Shown here piece by piece: positions 6,864 through 14,028 of a stretch of DNA of 21,780 nucleotides. Source of the stretch: Collinsella sp. (lineage in GTDB: Bacteria > Actinomycetota > Coriobacteriia > Coriobacteriales > Coriobacteriaceae); assembly GCA_019419625.1 (NCBI GenBank), contig DXZO01000036.1, forward strand, positions 1 to 21,780, written 5' to 3'. The translations under genes and the position numbers were made by a program. Within the stretch, counting starts at the first letter, position 1. Each line of letters starts with the position of its first letter. A model generated the notes under the pieces. That model was given only the letters and a program-made list of their open reading frames with translations, ran no database searches and was not told where the DNA came from.

Positions 6864-8330
6864 TTACTCGCCCTCCGGGGTCTCAACAACGTCGACTTCG
6901 GTAGTGCCTTCGGAGCCCTCGGTGACATCAGTCACGTCAGCGTCCTCGGACGCCACGTCAATAACCTCAACGCCTGCATCCTCGAGCTCGTCCTCGAACT
7001 CCGAGAAGTCCTCGGCGCCCTCAAAGTCAAAGGCGCGCTGGCAAATGCGAACCTCGTCGCCGGCACGGCAGCCGGCCTTTTCGAGCGCATCGTCAACACC
7101 CATGCGGGAAAACTTATGCTGCAGGTAGATAACGGCTTCCTCGTTTTCCCAGTCGGTCTGGATAACCATGCGCTCGATGGCGCGGCCGACCACGCGGAAG
7201 GCGCCGGGCTCTTCCTGGACGATGTGGAACCGCTTCTCGCGCTGGAGGCGGCGACGCTCCCACTCATCATCGCGCAGATCGACCGGCTCATCAGAGACCG
7301 CCAGCTCGGCGCGAAGCTTAGCCACCTGCTCGCCCACGGCAAGCATCAAAGTATTGAGACCGGCACCCGTCACAGCGGACACGGCAAAGAACATATGGCC
7401 ATCGTCGAGCGCCGCACGCTTAAGGTCTGCAATCTTGTCGGCCGTGCCCGGCGCATCGCACTTGTTGGCGACAACGATCTGCGGGCGCTCCGAAAGCTCG
7501 GCACCATACTGCTCGAGCTCACGGTTGATGATGCGATAGTCCTCAACCGGATCGCGATCCTCAAATCCGCCCGTCATGTCTACGACATGCATAATCAAAG
7601 CAGTGCGCTCAATGTGGCGCAGGAACTGATGGCCCAGGCCCTTACCCTCGCTCGCGCCCTCGATGAGACCGGGGACGTCGGCAACGACATAGGAGTACTC
7701 GCCGGCACGCACCATGCCCAGATTGGGAACGAGCGTGGTAAACGGGTAGTCGGCAATCTTGGGGCGGGCGGCACTCATACGCGCGATGAGCGAAGACTTA
7801 CCCACCGAGGGAAAGCCCACGAGCGCGGCATCGGCCATAAGCTTCATCTCGAGCTCGATCCAGTGTTCCTCGGCAGGCTCGCCGAGTTGGGCAAACGCGG
7901 GCGCGCGACGTACCGACGTCACAAAGTGAGTGTTGCCCAGACCGCCGGCACCACCGGGCGCCACGACAACGCGCTCACCGTCGTGCACCAGGTCGGCAAT
8001 CTCGAACATCGGGGTCTGCGTCTCGGGATCGAGCTCGCGAACTACGGTGCCCATGGGGACTTTCAAAATCAGGTCCTCACCGCTTTTGCCGTTGCGGCGG
8101 GCACCCTGGCCATGCGTTCCGCGCTCGGCACGGAAGTGATGCTTAAAGCGGTAATCGATCAGCGAGGACAGCTGAGCATCGGCCTGGATAACGACATTGC
8201 CGCCACGACCGCCGTCACCGCCATCGGGGCCGCCCTTGGGAACAAATGCCTCGCGCCTAAACGACATGCATCCGGCTCCGCCGTCGCCGCCGCAAACGTT
8301 AATTCGGCTGATATCGGTGAACTGTGACAA
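6864..8330 (-). CDS. obgE: Obg family GTPase (CgtA)
   Basis: An essential GTPase linked to 50S assembly and stress control. The domains are complete: a glycine-rich Obg fold (1 to about 158), the G domain with GFPSVGKS (172-179), DVPG (218-221), NKCD (289-292) and SAV (318-320), then an OCT domain (about 365-434) typical of Gram-positive Obg. An acidic tail of about 50 residues (438-488) follows. The start is a TTG at 8328-8330 with a strong AGGAGG 8 nt upstream. An intrinsic terminator ends only 2 nt before that site, so expression appears to depend on read-through from rplU-rpmA. It is the first gene of obgE-nadD-yqeK-rsfS. Confidence 0.97.
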   Translation of the reverse strand: MSQFTDISRINVCGGDGGAGCMSFRREAFVPKGGPDGGDGGRGGNVVIQADAQLSSLIDYRFKHHFRAERGTHGQGARRNGKSGEDLILKVPMGTVVRELDPETQTPMFEIADLVHDGERVVVAPGGAGGLGNTHFVTSVRRAPAFAQLGEPAEEHWIELEMKLMADAALVGFPSVGKSSLIARMSAARPKIADYPFTTLVPNLGMVRAGEYSYVVADVPGLIEGASEGKGLGHQFLRHIERTALIMHVVDMTGGFEDRDPVEDYRIINRELEQYGAELSERPQIVVANKCDAPGTADKIADLKRAALDDGHMFFAVSAVTGAGLNTLMLAVGEQVAKLRAELAVSDEPVDLRDDEWERRRLQREKRFHIVQEEPGAFRVVGRAIERMVIQTDWENEEAVIYLQHKFSRMGVDDALEKAGCRAGDEVRICQRAFDFEGAEDFSEFEDELEDAGVEVIDVASEDADVTDVTEGSEGTTEVDVVETPEGE

Positions 8331-8338
8331 CAGAATCG

Positions 8339-8344
8339 CCTCCT
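8339..8344 (-). promoter_or_regulatory. Ribosome-binding site of obgE
   Basis: AGGAGG on the minus strand, 8 nt before the TTG start. It supports this rare start codon. It directly follows the U tract of the upstream terminator (8347-8352), leaving no room for a separate promoter between them. Confidence 0.8.
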
Positions 8345-8346
8345 AC

Positions 8347-8390
8347 AAAAAAGAGGGAGACCCTTGAATCCTAAAACCCAAGTGCCTCCC
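8347..8390 (-). terminator. Intrinsic terminator / possible attenuator between rpmA and obgE
   Basis: On the minus strand a long stem starts GGGAGGCACTTGGG and closes with CAAGGGTCTCCC. It has about 13 or 14 pairs with one A-G mismatch and a few G-U pairs, a loop around TTTTAGGA, and then TCTTTTTTG. It lies 25 nt after the rpmA stop and ends just before the obgE ribosome-binding site. The hairpin and U run are directly visible; its role in tuning read-through is inference. Confidence 0.85.
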
Positions 8391-8415
8391 ACATATGTGC
8401 TCTATGAAGGGTGAA

Positions 8416-8673
8416 TTACGCGTTCGCGAGCGGGCGTACGCTGACCCTGTGCTTGATACCCTTGTGGAACTCAACGGTACCGTCGACCAGCGCGAACAGC
8501 GTGTCGTCCTTGCCACGGCCAACGTTCTCACCCGGGTGGATGTGCGTGCCGTGCTGACGGACGAGAATCGTGCCCGTGGTTACCGTCTGGCCGGCATAGC
8601 GCTTCGTGCCAAGGCGCTGACCGCGGGAGTCACGGCCATTACGGGAGGAACCGAGTCCTTTTTTGTGTGCCAT
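8416..8673 (-). CDS. rpmA: 50S ribosomal protein L27
   Basis: L27 sits near the peptidyl-transferase centre. The 85-residue sequence begins MAHKKGLGSSRNGRDSRGQR and contains GTILVRQHGTHIHPGENVGRG, which is unmistakable. It has no N-terminal leader ahead of AHKKG, unlike the cleaved L27 of many Firmicutes, and the leader protease gene prp (ysxB) that usually lies between rplU and rpmA is absent. The two observations agree. It lies 33 nt after rplU and 25 nt before the terminator at 8347-8390. Confidence 0.98.
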   Translation of the reverse strand: MAHKKGLGSSRNGRDSRGQRLGTKRYAGQTVTTGTILVRQHGTHIHPGENVGRGKDDTLFALVDGTVEFHKGIKHRVSVRPLANA

Positions 8674-8706
8674 TGTGTATACCTACTCTTTCGTTACGAG
8701 TGTAAT

Positions 8707-9081
8707 CTACTCGGCGACGGGAGCCTCGGCAACAGCCTCAGCCTCTGCCTTGACAGCCTTCTTGGCGCGGGAGGTAGCCTGAACCTTCACGATCTTCAGC
8801 TTGGTGAGCTGCTGACGGTGACCCTTCAGACGACGATAGCGCTTGCGCTTGTGGAACTTGAAGACCAGCTGCTTCTCGCCCTTGAACTGCTCAACGATCT
8901 GAGCGGTAACCTTGGCCTTGGCCAGCTTGTCGGGATCGGTGACGATCTTCTTACCATCGTTGAGGAAGATAACCGGCAGGGTGATCTTGTCGCCCTCATT
9001 GCCCTCGATCTTCTCGACGGTGATGACATCGTCGGTGGCGACCTTGTACTGCTTGCCGCCCGTGTTAACGATTGCGTACAT
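8707..9081 (-). CDS. rplU: 50S ribosomal protein L21
   Basis: L21 is a 23S rRNA-binding protein of the large subunit. MYAIVNTGGKQYKV at the N-terminus and KFHKRKRYRRLKGHRQQLTKLKI are family signatures. The ATG at 9081 is chosen because L21 proteins begin at this point and AAGGGC lies 8 nt upstream; an ATG seven codons earlier (9102) is in frame but unlikely. The 124-residue product has a C-terminal Lys/Ala/Glu-rich extension of about 20 residues compared with E. coli (103). It is the first gene of the rplU-rpmA unit, under the promoter at 9124-9152. Confidence 0.97.
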   Translation of the reverse strand: MYAIVNTGGKQYKVATDDVITVEKIEGNEGDKITLPVIFLNDGKKIVTDPDKLAKAKVTAQIVEQFKGEKQLVFKFHKRKRYRRLKGHRQQLTKLKIVKVQATSRAKKAVKAEAEAVAEAPVAE

Positions 9082-9123
9082 GTTTACTTGCCCTTCATGC
9101 ATCAGTTAGTGCAACAGTCGAAT

Positions 9124-9152
9124 ATAGTAGCAGGCGATAATACCCCCGTCAA
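9124..9152 (-). promoter_or_regulatory. Sigma-70-type promoter of rplU-rpmA
   Basis: On the minus strand TTGACG (9147-9152) and TACTAT (9124-9129) are spaced by 17 nt. The -35 hexamer overlaps the stop codon of the upstream DUF2344 gene. The predicted transcript start is near 9117. No terminator is seen between the two genes, so rplU probably also receives read-through from the mreB operon. Confidence 0.65.
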
Positions 9153-9961
9153 CGAGTATGTGGAGCAAATCCACAAGTTCGCACAGGTATGGGGCTGACG
9201 AGTCGGCCCTCGTCGCCCTCGCATGCTTGATTCTGACGCTCGACATCGTAGGAGCAGATGGTCACGAGGTCTTGCATACCGGTGGAAACAATAGGTGCAT
9301 CGACGCCCGGGGTCAAGCCCTGCAACAAAACATCAGCGGCGGAAAGCAAAATTTCCGGACGCATGGAGCCCTCATTATCGGCATGGGTGTCGAGCATGAG
9401 CACCAGATGGTCCGGGCGCTCCCCTGCCGTGAGCTCATAGCCCACGAGCGTATGATCCAAGTCCAGGCGTTTGCTCTTTTTGCCGCGTGCGTAGTCGATG
9501 CCGTGGCCCGCGCGCAGCATATCGATTGCGCGACGCACCTCGTCGGCGGACGCCGGCGCCTCGGGATTCAGATGCAAGTCGATACGATAGAACAGACGCG
9601 TGAGTTGCGCTGTCAGCGCCGGTGTGCGCACGTCGATGTATGCCGCCTCGATGGGGGCAAGATCGGCCGGAGATGCCGCCGCTAGGCGCTCAAACGCCTC
9701 GTCGAGTGCGACGAACTCGGTCATAAACAGGTCATACCACTCACAGGTCGACGACGTTCCCACCGGCAGCGCCGACGAAAAGCCAACGCGCATGTGCGGA
9801 GAGAAGCCCTGCGTCACGGCATAGGGCAGCCCCGCGCGACGCACGATGCGCTCAATGGTATGAATCACTTCGAGATGGCCCAGGTACTTAAGACGGTCGC
9901 GCTTGCCATAGCGAACGCGAAGCCTGAAGAGCGTGGGGTTGTCGGTCAGGCGCTCACTCAT
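9149..9961 (-). CDS. DUF2344 / TIGR03936 radical SAM-linked protein, function unknown
   Basis: The 270-residue protein matches the family found beside, or fused to, TIGR03960-type radical SAM proteins. It opens with FRLRVRYGKRDRLKYLGHLE and continues with RRAGLPYAVTQGFSPHMRVGFSSALPVG, which I recognise as its conserved core. No signal peptide or membrane segment is seen, so it is probably cytoplasmic. Its ATG overlaps the stop codon of the radical SAM gene by 4 nt (ATGA), which points to translational coupling and a shared complex. The reaction is not known to me. In Clostridia an RNase E/G gene usually follows; here rplU follows directly. Confidence 0.85.
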   Translation of the reverse strand: MSERLTDNPTLFRLRVRYGKRDRLKYLGHLEVIHTIERIVRRAGLPYAVTQGFSPHMRVGFSSALPVGTSSTCEWYDLFMTEFVALDEAFERLAAASPADLAPIEAAYIDVRTPALTAQLTRLFYRIDLHLNPEAPASADEVRRAIDMLRAGHGIDYARGKKSKRLDLDHTLVGYELTAGERPDHLVLMLDTHADNEGSMRPEILLSAADVLLQGLTPGVDAPIVSTGMQDLVTICSYDVERQNQACEGDEGRLVSPIPVRTCGFAPHTR

Positions 9962-11835
9962 GCGCGATCACCCACCAATACGTTCTTGGCATGGAGCGTG
10001 GGGCAGATTCCGCAGCCGGTGCACGACGTGCGGGTGCAGTCGGGGGTCGTGACACCCTCCAGCGAGCGGCGGTATTCGCGCTCGAGGAAGCCGCGCGAGC
10101 AGCCGGGGCTCACGTGCTCCCAGGGCAGGCGCCAGTCCAGTTCGTAGGGCAGGTGCACGAGCTCGTTGAGATCGATGCCGTTTTTAGCCGCAGCCTCCTT
10201 CCAGTCATCGAGCGAGAAATGCTCCACCCAGGCGTCAAAACGCGAGCCCGCACGCCAGGCGTCGATAATGACCGGCGTCATGTCGCGACCGGCACGGGAC
10301 AGCGCGGCCTCGACGAGCGAGGTCTCGGCATCGTGGTAATGCACGCGTACGGCGCGGTTGCGCACACTCGTGATGAGGAGTTTCTGACGGCGCTTGACGT
10401 CGTCGTAATCGAGCTGCGGGCACCATTGGAACGGCGTGGCAGCCTTGGGGATAAACACCGACACCGAGATGGACACCGAGATGGAGCCGCGACGCGCCTT
10501 GGGAACTACGGAGCGGCCGAGCTCGAGCACGTGGTCGGCCAGGTTGGCAATGGCCACGATATCCTCGTCGCGCTCGCCGGGAAGACCCATCATAAAGTAG
10601 AGCTTCATGCGGTTCCAACCAGCCTCGAAGGCCGCCTTGGCCGCACGGTCCAAGTCCTCCTCGGTCACGTTCTTGTTGATGATGTCGCGCATGCGCTGGC
10701 TGCCGGCCTCGGGGGCAAACGTCAGGCCGCCCTTCTTTTCGCCGGCGACCGACTCGGCCATATCCACGCCAAACGAATCCAGGCGCTGCGAGGGAATGGA
10801 CACACGAATGCCCGTATCCTCCAAGCGGCGGTTGAGCCTACCGAGCACATCGCGGATGCAGGAGTGGTCGGTGGTCGAAAGCGAGGTGAGCGACACCTCG
10901 TCATAGCCGGTCATTTCCAGGCCCTGAACTACCGAGGACACAATCTGGTCGGCCGAGCGCTCGCGCACCGGACGATACGTCATACCGGCCTGGCAAAAAC
11001 GGCAGCCGCGGGCACAGCCGCGCAGAATCTCGATTGACAGGCGATCATGAACGAGCTGCGCGTAGGGCACGCACGACTGCGACAACGGATTGGTAGCACC
11101 AAAGTCCTCAACGACGCGCTTGTAGACCACCGGCGGGACGTCTTTGCCCTCACGCGGCACGGTATAGCCGTGCGGAGAGCAAGGCTCGTCATAGCGCACC
11201 TCATACAGGGAGGGCACATAGGTACCGGCAACTGTCGCGAGCTGTTCGACAATCTGAGCGCGCGAGACGCCCTCGTCGCGCAAGCGGCGATGCAGCTGGC
11301 AAATCTCGAGCAGCGACTCCTCACCCTCGCCAATGAGAATGGCATCGAAGAAAGCCGCATACGGCTCGGGGTTATAGACCGAGGGGCCACCGGCAATGAT
11401 AATAGGATCGTCCTCGGTGCGGTCGGCCGCAAGCAGCGGAATACCGGCGAGGTCGAGCGCCTCGAGGAAGTTGGTGACGGCCATCTCGTGAGGCACATGC
11501 ATGCCGACGATATCGAACGAGGCCACAGGCGCCGCGCCCTCGAGCGACAGCAGCGGAATACCGGCCTCGCGCATGGCGTCGCCCATGTCGGGCCACGGCA
11601 CATAACCGCGCTCACAGGAGATGCCCTCGGCCTGATTGAGGATGTTGTACAGGATGGCAATACCCTGGTTGGGCAGGCCAACCTCATACACATCCGGGTA
11701 AATCATGCAGCAGCGATAATCGGCATCAGCCTTGGAGAGCGTACCCCACTCATGGTCGATATAACGGCTCGGCTTCTCGACCTTTGCGAGCAATGGCTCA
11801 ATCAAATGAAAACAGTCTTGGTACACAGCGCGCAA
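9958..11835 (-). CDS. B12-binding-like radical SAM protein (TIGR03960 type), function unknown
   Basis: A 625-residue radical SAM enzyme. A Rossmann-like region resembling a B12-binding domain spans about 40-190 (FDIVGMHVPHEM, IIIAGGPSVYNPEP, AILIGEGEESLLE), without the classic DxHxxG B12 motif. The radical SAM core starts with Cys274, Cys278 and Cys281 in CARGCRFCQAG, which hold the 4Fe-4S cluster. A second cysteine group at 600, 605, 608 and 611 could hold another cluster. The start is a TTG at 11833-11835 with AGGGG 6 nt upstream. A perfect 12-bp tandem repeat at 10462-10485 duplicates the residues SISV. The substrate is unknown. It is the seventh gene of the mreB operon and is coupled to the DUF2344 partner. 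Confidence 0.9.
   Translation of the reverse strand: MRAVYQDCFHLIEPLLAKVEKPSRYIDHEWGTLSKADADYRCCMIYPDVYEVGLPNQGIAILYNILNQAEGISCERGYVPWPDMGDAMREAGIPLLSLEGAAPVASFDIVGMHVPHEMAVTNFLEALDLAGIPLLAADRTEDDPIIIAGGPSVYNPEPYAAFFDAILIGEGEESLLEICQLHRRLRDEGVSRAQIVEQLATVAGTYVPSLYEVRYDEPCSPHGYTVPREGKDVPPVVYKRVVEDFGATNPLSQSCVPYAQLVHDRLSIEILRGCARGCRFCQAGMTYRPVRERSADQIVSSVVQGLEMTGYDEVSLTSLSTTDHSCIRDVLGRLNRRLEDTGIRVSIPSQRLDSFGVDMAESVAGEKKGGLTFAPEAGSQRMRDIINKNVTEEDLDRAAKAAFEAGWNRMKLYFMMGLPGERDEDIVAIANLADHVLELGRSVVPKARRGSISVSISVSVFIPKAATPFQWCPQLDYDDVKRRQKLLITSVRNRAVRVHYHDAETSLVEAALSRAGRDMTPVIIDAWRAGSRFDAWVEHFSLDDWKEAAAKNGIDLNELVHLPYELDWRLPWEHVSPGCSRGFLEREYRRSLEGVTTPDCTRTSCTGCGICPTLHAKNVLVGDRA
10462..10485 (-). repeat. 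12-bp perfect tandem repeat inside the radical SAM gene
   Basis: Two head-to-tail copies of CACCGAGATGGA (plus strand), read on the coding strand as TCC ATC TCG GTG twice, encoding SISV-SISV. It keeps the reading frame and lies just before the conserved FIPKAATPFQW stretch. Confidence 0.8.
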
Positions 11836-11844
11836 AAGAAACCC

Positions 11845-12774
11845 CTAAGCAGCGAGATCGGATGCATCCTCGAAGGGACCCATGGGACGAGTAGCGCCGG
11901 CAACCGTGGTCACCAGGTCGCGGACGCGCGAGAACGTGGCGGCAGCCACCTCGTTGGCACGGCTGTAGTCCACATCGCGCTCGTAGAGCGACACGAGCGC
12001 ACGGCCCATGCCATAAGTACCCGCGGCGGCGGTCAGCGCCTTGACGGCAAACCCAATATGCGGCGTCTGCTTTACCAGGGCGCGAGTGACGGCACGGATC
12101 ACCAGGCCGCCGACAAGCACGCCCGCGACCTCATAGCCACGCTCGGGCTTAATGCCGCGTCCAAAGATGGCCGCGAGCTCAAAAAGCATGCCCACCTGCG
12201 CCAGCGCCATAACGGGGTAATCGGCCCCCGGCAAAAACACCAGCGCACCCGTCGCCATATTGGTAAGCGCACACGAGGTGATGATACGGTTAGCGGCCGC
12301 AATACGCATAAAGGCGAAGTTCGCCGCAAAGGCCGTCTCCTTATCCGTGCGATCGAGAATCCAGCGGGCAAGTGTCTCGAGCAGATACGTCTTATCAGTA
12401 GCCGCCACCACGCCGAGCATGGGCGTAGACTCCTGGATAAAAGGTACCTCGACAGCGGACTCGGCCAGCACGCACACGGGGGCGCCGGCAATCACGAGCT
12501 CCTGCACGGCGCTCTCAAGGCGGTCAGACCCGCACGAAAGCACCAGCACCACATCGGTATCGGTCTTGGGGACGATACGGTCCTCCCCCAGACGTTCAAC
12601 GCGCACAATGCCCGACGTCGTCTGTGGCACGAAGGCATCGCGCACCGTCTCGACCAAAAAACGCGAGGCAGACGAATCGAGGTAGACGGACACGCGCACC
12701 GGCGTGTCGGAATCCTTCTTGGTGGTCGCGCCCATCTTAAAGACGCGGGTCAGCTTGTCCACAGGAATCTTCAT
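11845..12774 (-). CDS. DUF697-like membrane protein with a degenerate Rossmann-type N-domain, function unknown
   Basis: 309 residues in two parts. Residues 25-145 look like an alpha/beta domain (RVSVYLDSSASRFLVETVRD; DVVLVLSCGSDRLES; APVCVLAES), reminiscent of a G-domain core but with no P-loop and no NKxD. Residues 150-270 form a hydrophobic helical region (ITSCALTNMATGALVFLPGA, ALAQVGMLFELAAIFGRG, GLVIRAVTRAL) that resembles DUF697 as found behind Era-like GTPases and in YcjF. It probably binds the membrane. The ATG at 12774 is 18 nt after rodA, and the gene ends 9 nt before the radical SAM start, inside the cell-shape operon. The family assignment is by eye; function is unknown. Confidence 0.7.
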   Translation of the reverse strand: MKIPVDKLTRVFKMGATTKKDSDTPVRVSVYLDSSASRFLVETVRDAFVPQTTSGIVRVERLGEDRIVPKTDTDVVLVLSCGSDRLESAVQELVIAGAPVCVLAESAVEVPFIQESTPMLGVVAATDKTYLLETLARWILDRTDKETAFAANFAFMRIAAANRIITSCALTNMATGALVFLPGADYPVMALAQVGMLFELAAIFGRGIKPERGYEVAGVLVGGLVIRAVTRALVKQTPHIGFAVKALTAAAGTYGMGRALVSLYERDVDYSRANEVAAATFSRVRDLVTTVAGATRPMGPFEDASDLAA

Positions 12775-12792
12775 AGCAAACCCCTCCAGCGG

Positions 12793-14019
12793 TTACGCGG
12801 CGCCCGAACGATGCCGCCATATGGATTGTACGATACCCACCGTCAGCAACTGGATCATCATCGAGGACGAACCGAAGCTAATGAACGGCAGCGGAATACC
12901 GGTGATCGGCATCATGCCAATGCACATGCCGATGTTCTCGAAGGTCTGGAATGCCCACATGCCGACGATACCTACGCAAGACAAGCGTAGGAACAGAGAC
13001 TCGCACTTAAAGGCGACGCGAATCGTCGAGAACATGAGCAGCACGTACAGGCACAGCAGCAAAAAGGAGCCGCAGAAGCCAAAGGTCTCGGACAAAAAGG
13101 CGAAGACGAAGTCGGTGTGGAACTCGGGCAGAAAGCCACCGGCAGACTGCGTCGCATGCCCCAGGCCCTTACCAAAGAAACCGCCCGAGCCGACCGCGAT
13201 CAGCGACTGCTGCAAGTTGTAGGCATCGTCCGAATCGGCGTTGTCGGGGTCGATGAAGACCGTAAGACGATTCATCTGGTACTGCTTAATGAGCACATCG
13301 TGGCCGAGCAACGAATCGAACACCGAATCGAGCGCCAGGACGAGAGCCACCAGGCCCACGAGCAGAGCCAAGGTCGACAGCACCCATTCGCGGCGCGCAC
13401 CGCTCATGCAGATGACAACAGCACCAGATACCAACACGACCAGGCCCGAACCCAAGTCGCCCATGGCGACGACGGCCAAAAACGGAACGGACAGCATGCC
13501 GCAGAGCTTAATGTAGTCGCGGACGGTATCGATGCGGCCGTTGTACTGCGAACCAAGCGTGGCGATAAAGAAGATCGTGATGAGCTTGGCGAGCTCGACC
13601 GGCTGGAATGTAAGACCGATACCGGGAATCTTGATCCAACCCGTCATGCCCAGACCGCCCGTATAGGACAGTCCCGGAATCTTGGGCGAGAAAATCACGA
13701 TGAGGTCGATGACGAGCAGCGCCGTCGAGAAGTTAGAGATGCCGCGCAGATCGGTACGCCAGACGAGCACCGCAAGCACTGCACCGATGCCGATGCCCAA
13801 CAGGTGGCGCGAAAATGAGGCGTCGGCCTTAAACTGCGAGGCCGACCAAATGATGATGGCACCATAGGCAACGAGTGCCAAGGTTGCCAGCAGCACGCCG
13901 ATGTGCACCTTCTGGCGAAACGTGCCGCGCGAGGCCGAAAGCTGCTTGTTGACACGGTCCAGGCTGCTGCGGGAACCGGTTTTAGTTGAGCGGAACAGGT
14001 CCGCCGGCGAAAAATCCAT
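12793..14019 (-). CDS. rodA: SEDS peptidoglycan glycosyltransferase RodA
   Basis: RodA polymerises lipid II into glycan strands during elongation, working with the transpeptidase PBP2 encoded just upstream. The 408-residue protein has a cytoplasmic N-tail of about 38 residues, followed by about ten membrane helices. SEDS signatures are FQPVELAKL (138-146), FLPEFHTDFVFAFLSE with Asp303 at the position of the essential Asp of the family, and GIPLPFISFGSSSM near the C-terminus. The ATG at 14019 is 9 nt after mrdA. FtsW and SpoVE belong to the same family, but its place beside mreBCD and PBP2 supports RodA. Confidence 0.95.
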   Translation of the reverse strand: MDFSPADLFRSTKTGSRSSLDRVNKQLSASRGTFRQKVHIGVLLATLALVAYGAIIIWSASQFKADASFSRHLLGIGIGAVLAVLVWRTDLRGISNFSTALLVIDLIVIFSPKIPGLSYTGGLGMTGWIKIPGIGLTFQPVELAKLITIFFIATLGSQYNGRIDTVRDYIKLCGMLSVPFLAVVAMGDLGSGLVVLVSGAVVICMSGARREWVLSTLALLVGLVALVLALDSVFDSLLGHDVLIKQYQMNRLTVFIDPDNADSDDAYNLQQSLIAVGSGGFFGKGLGHATQSAGGFLPEFHTDFVFAFLSETFGFCGSFLLLCLYVLLMFSTIRVAFKCESLFLRLSCVGIVGMWAFQTFENIGMCIGMMPITGIPLPFISFGSSSMMIQLLTVGIVQSIWRHRSGAA

Positions 14020-14028
14020 CGCAACCTC

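Noticed and set aside
7116..8327. A 403-codon plus-strand open frame opposite obgE
   Set aside because: obgE has every GTPase motif in the minus frame; the plus frame has no recognisable domain.
11047..12990. A 647-codon open frame on the plus strand across the radical SAM, DUF697-like and rodA genes
   Set aside because: It is antisense to three well-recognised or conserved genes, has low-complexity His/Arg/Gly-rich composition and resembles no protein. Long antisense frames are expected in GC-rich coding DNA.
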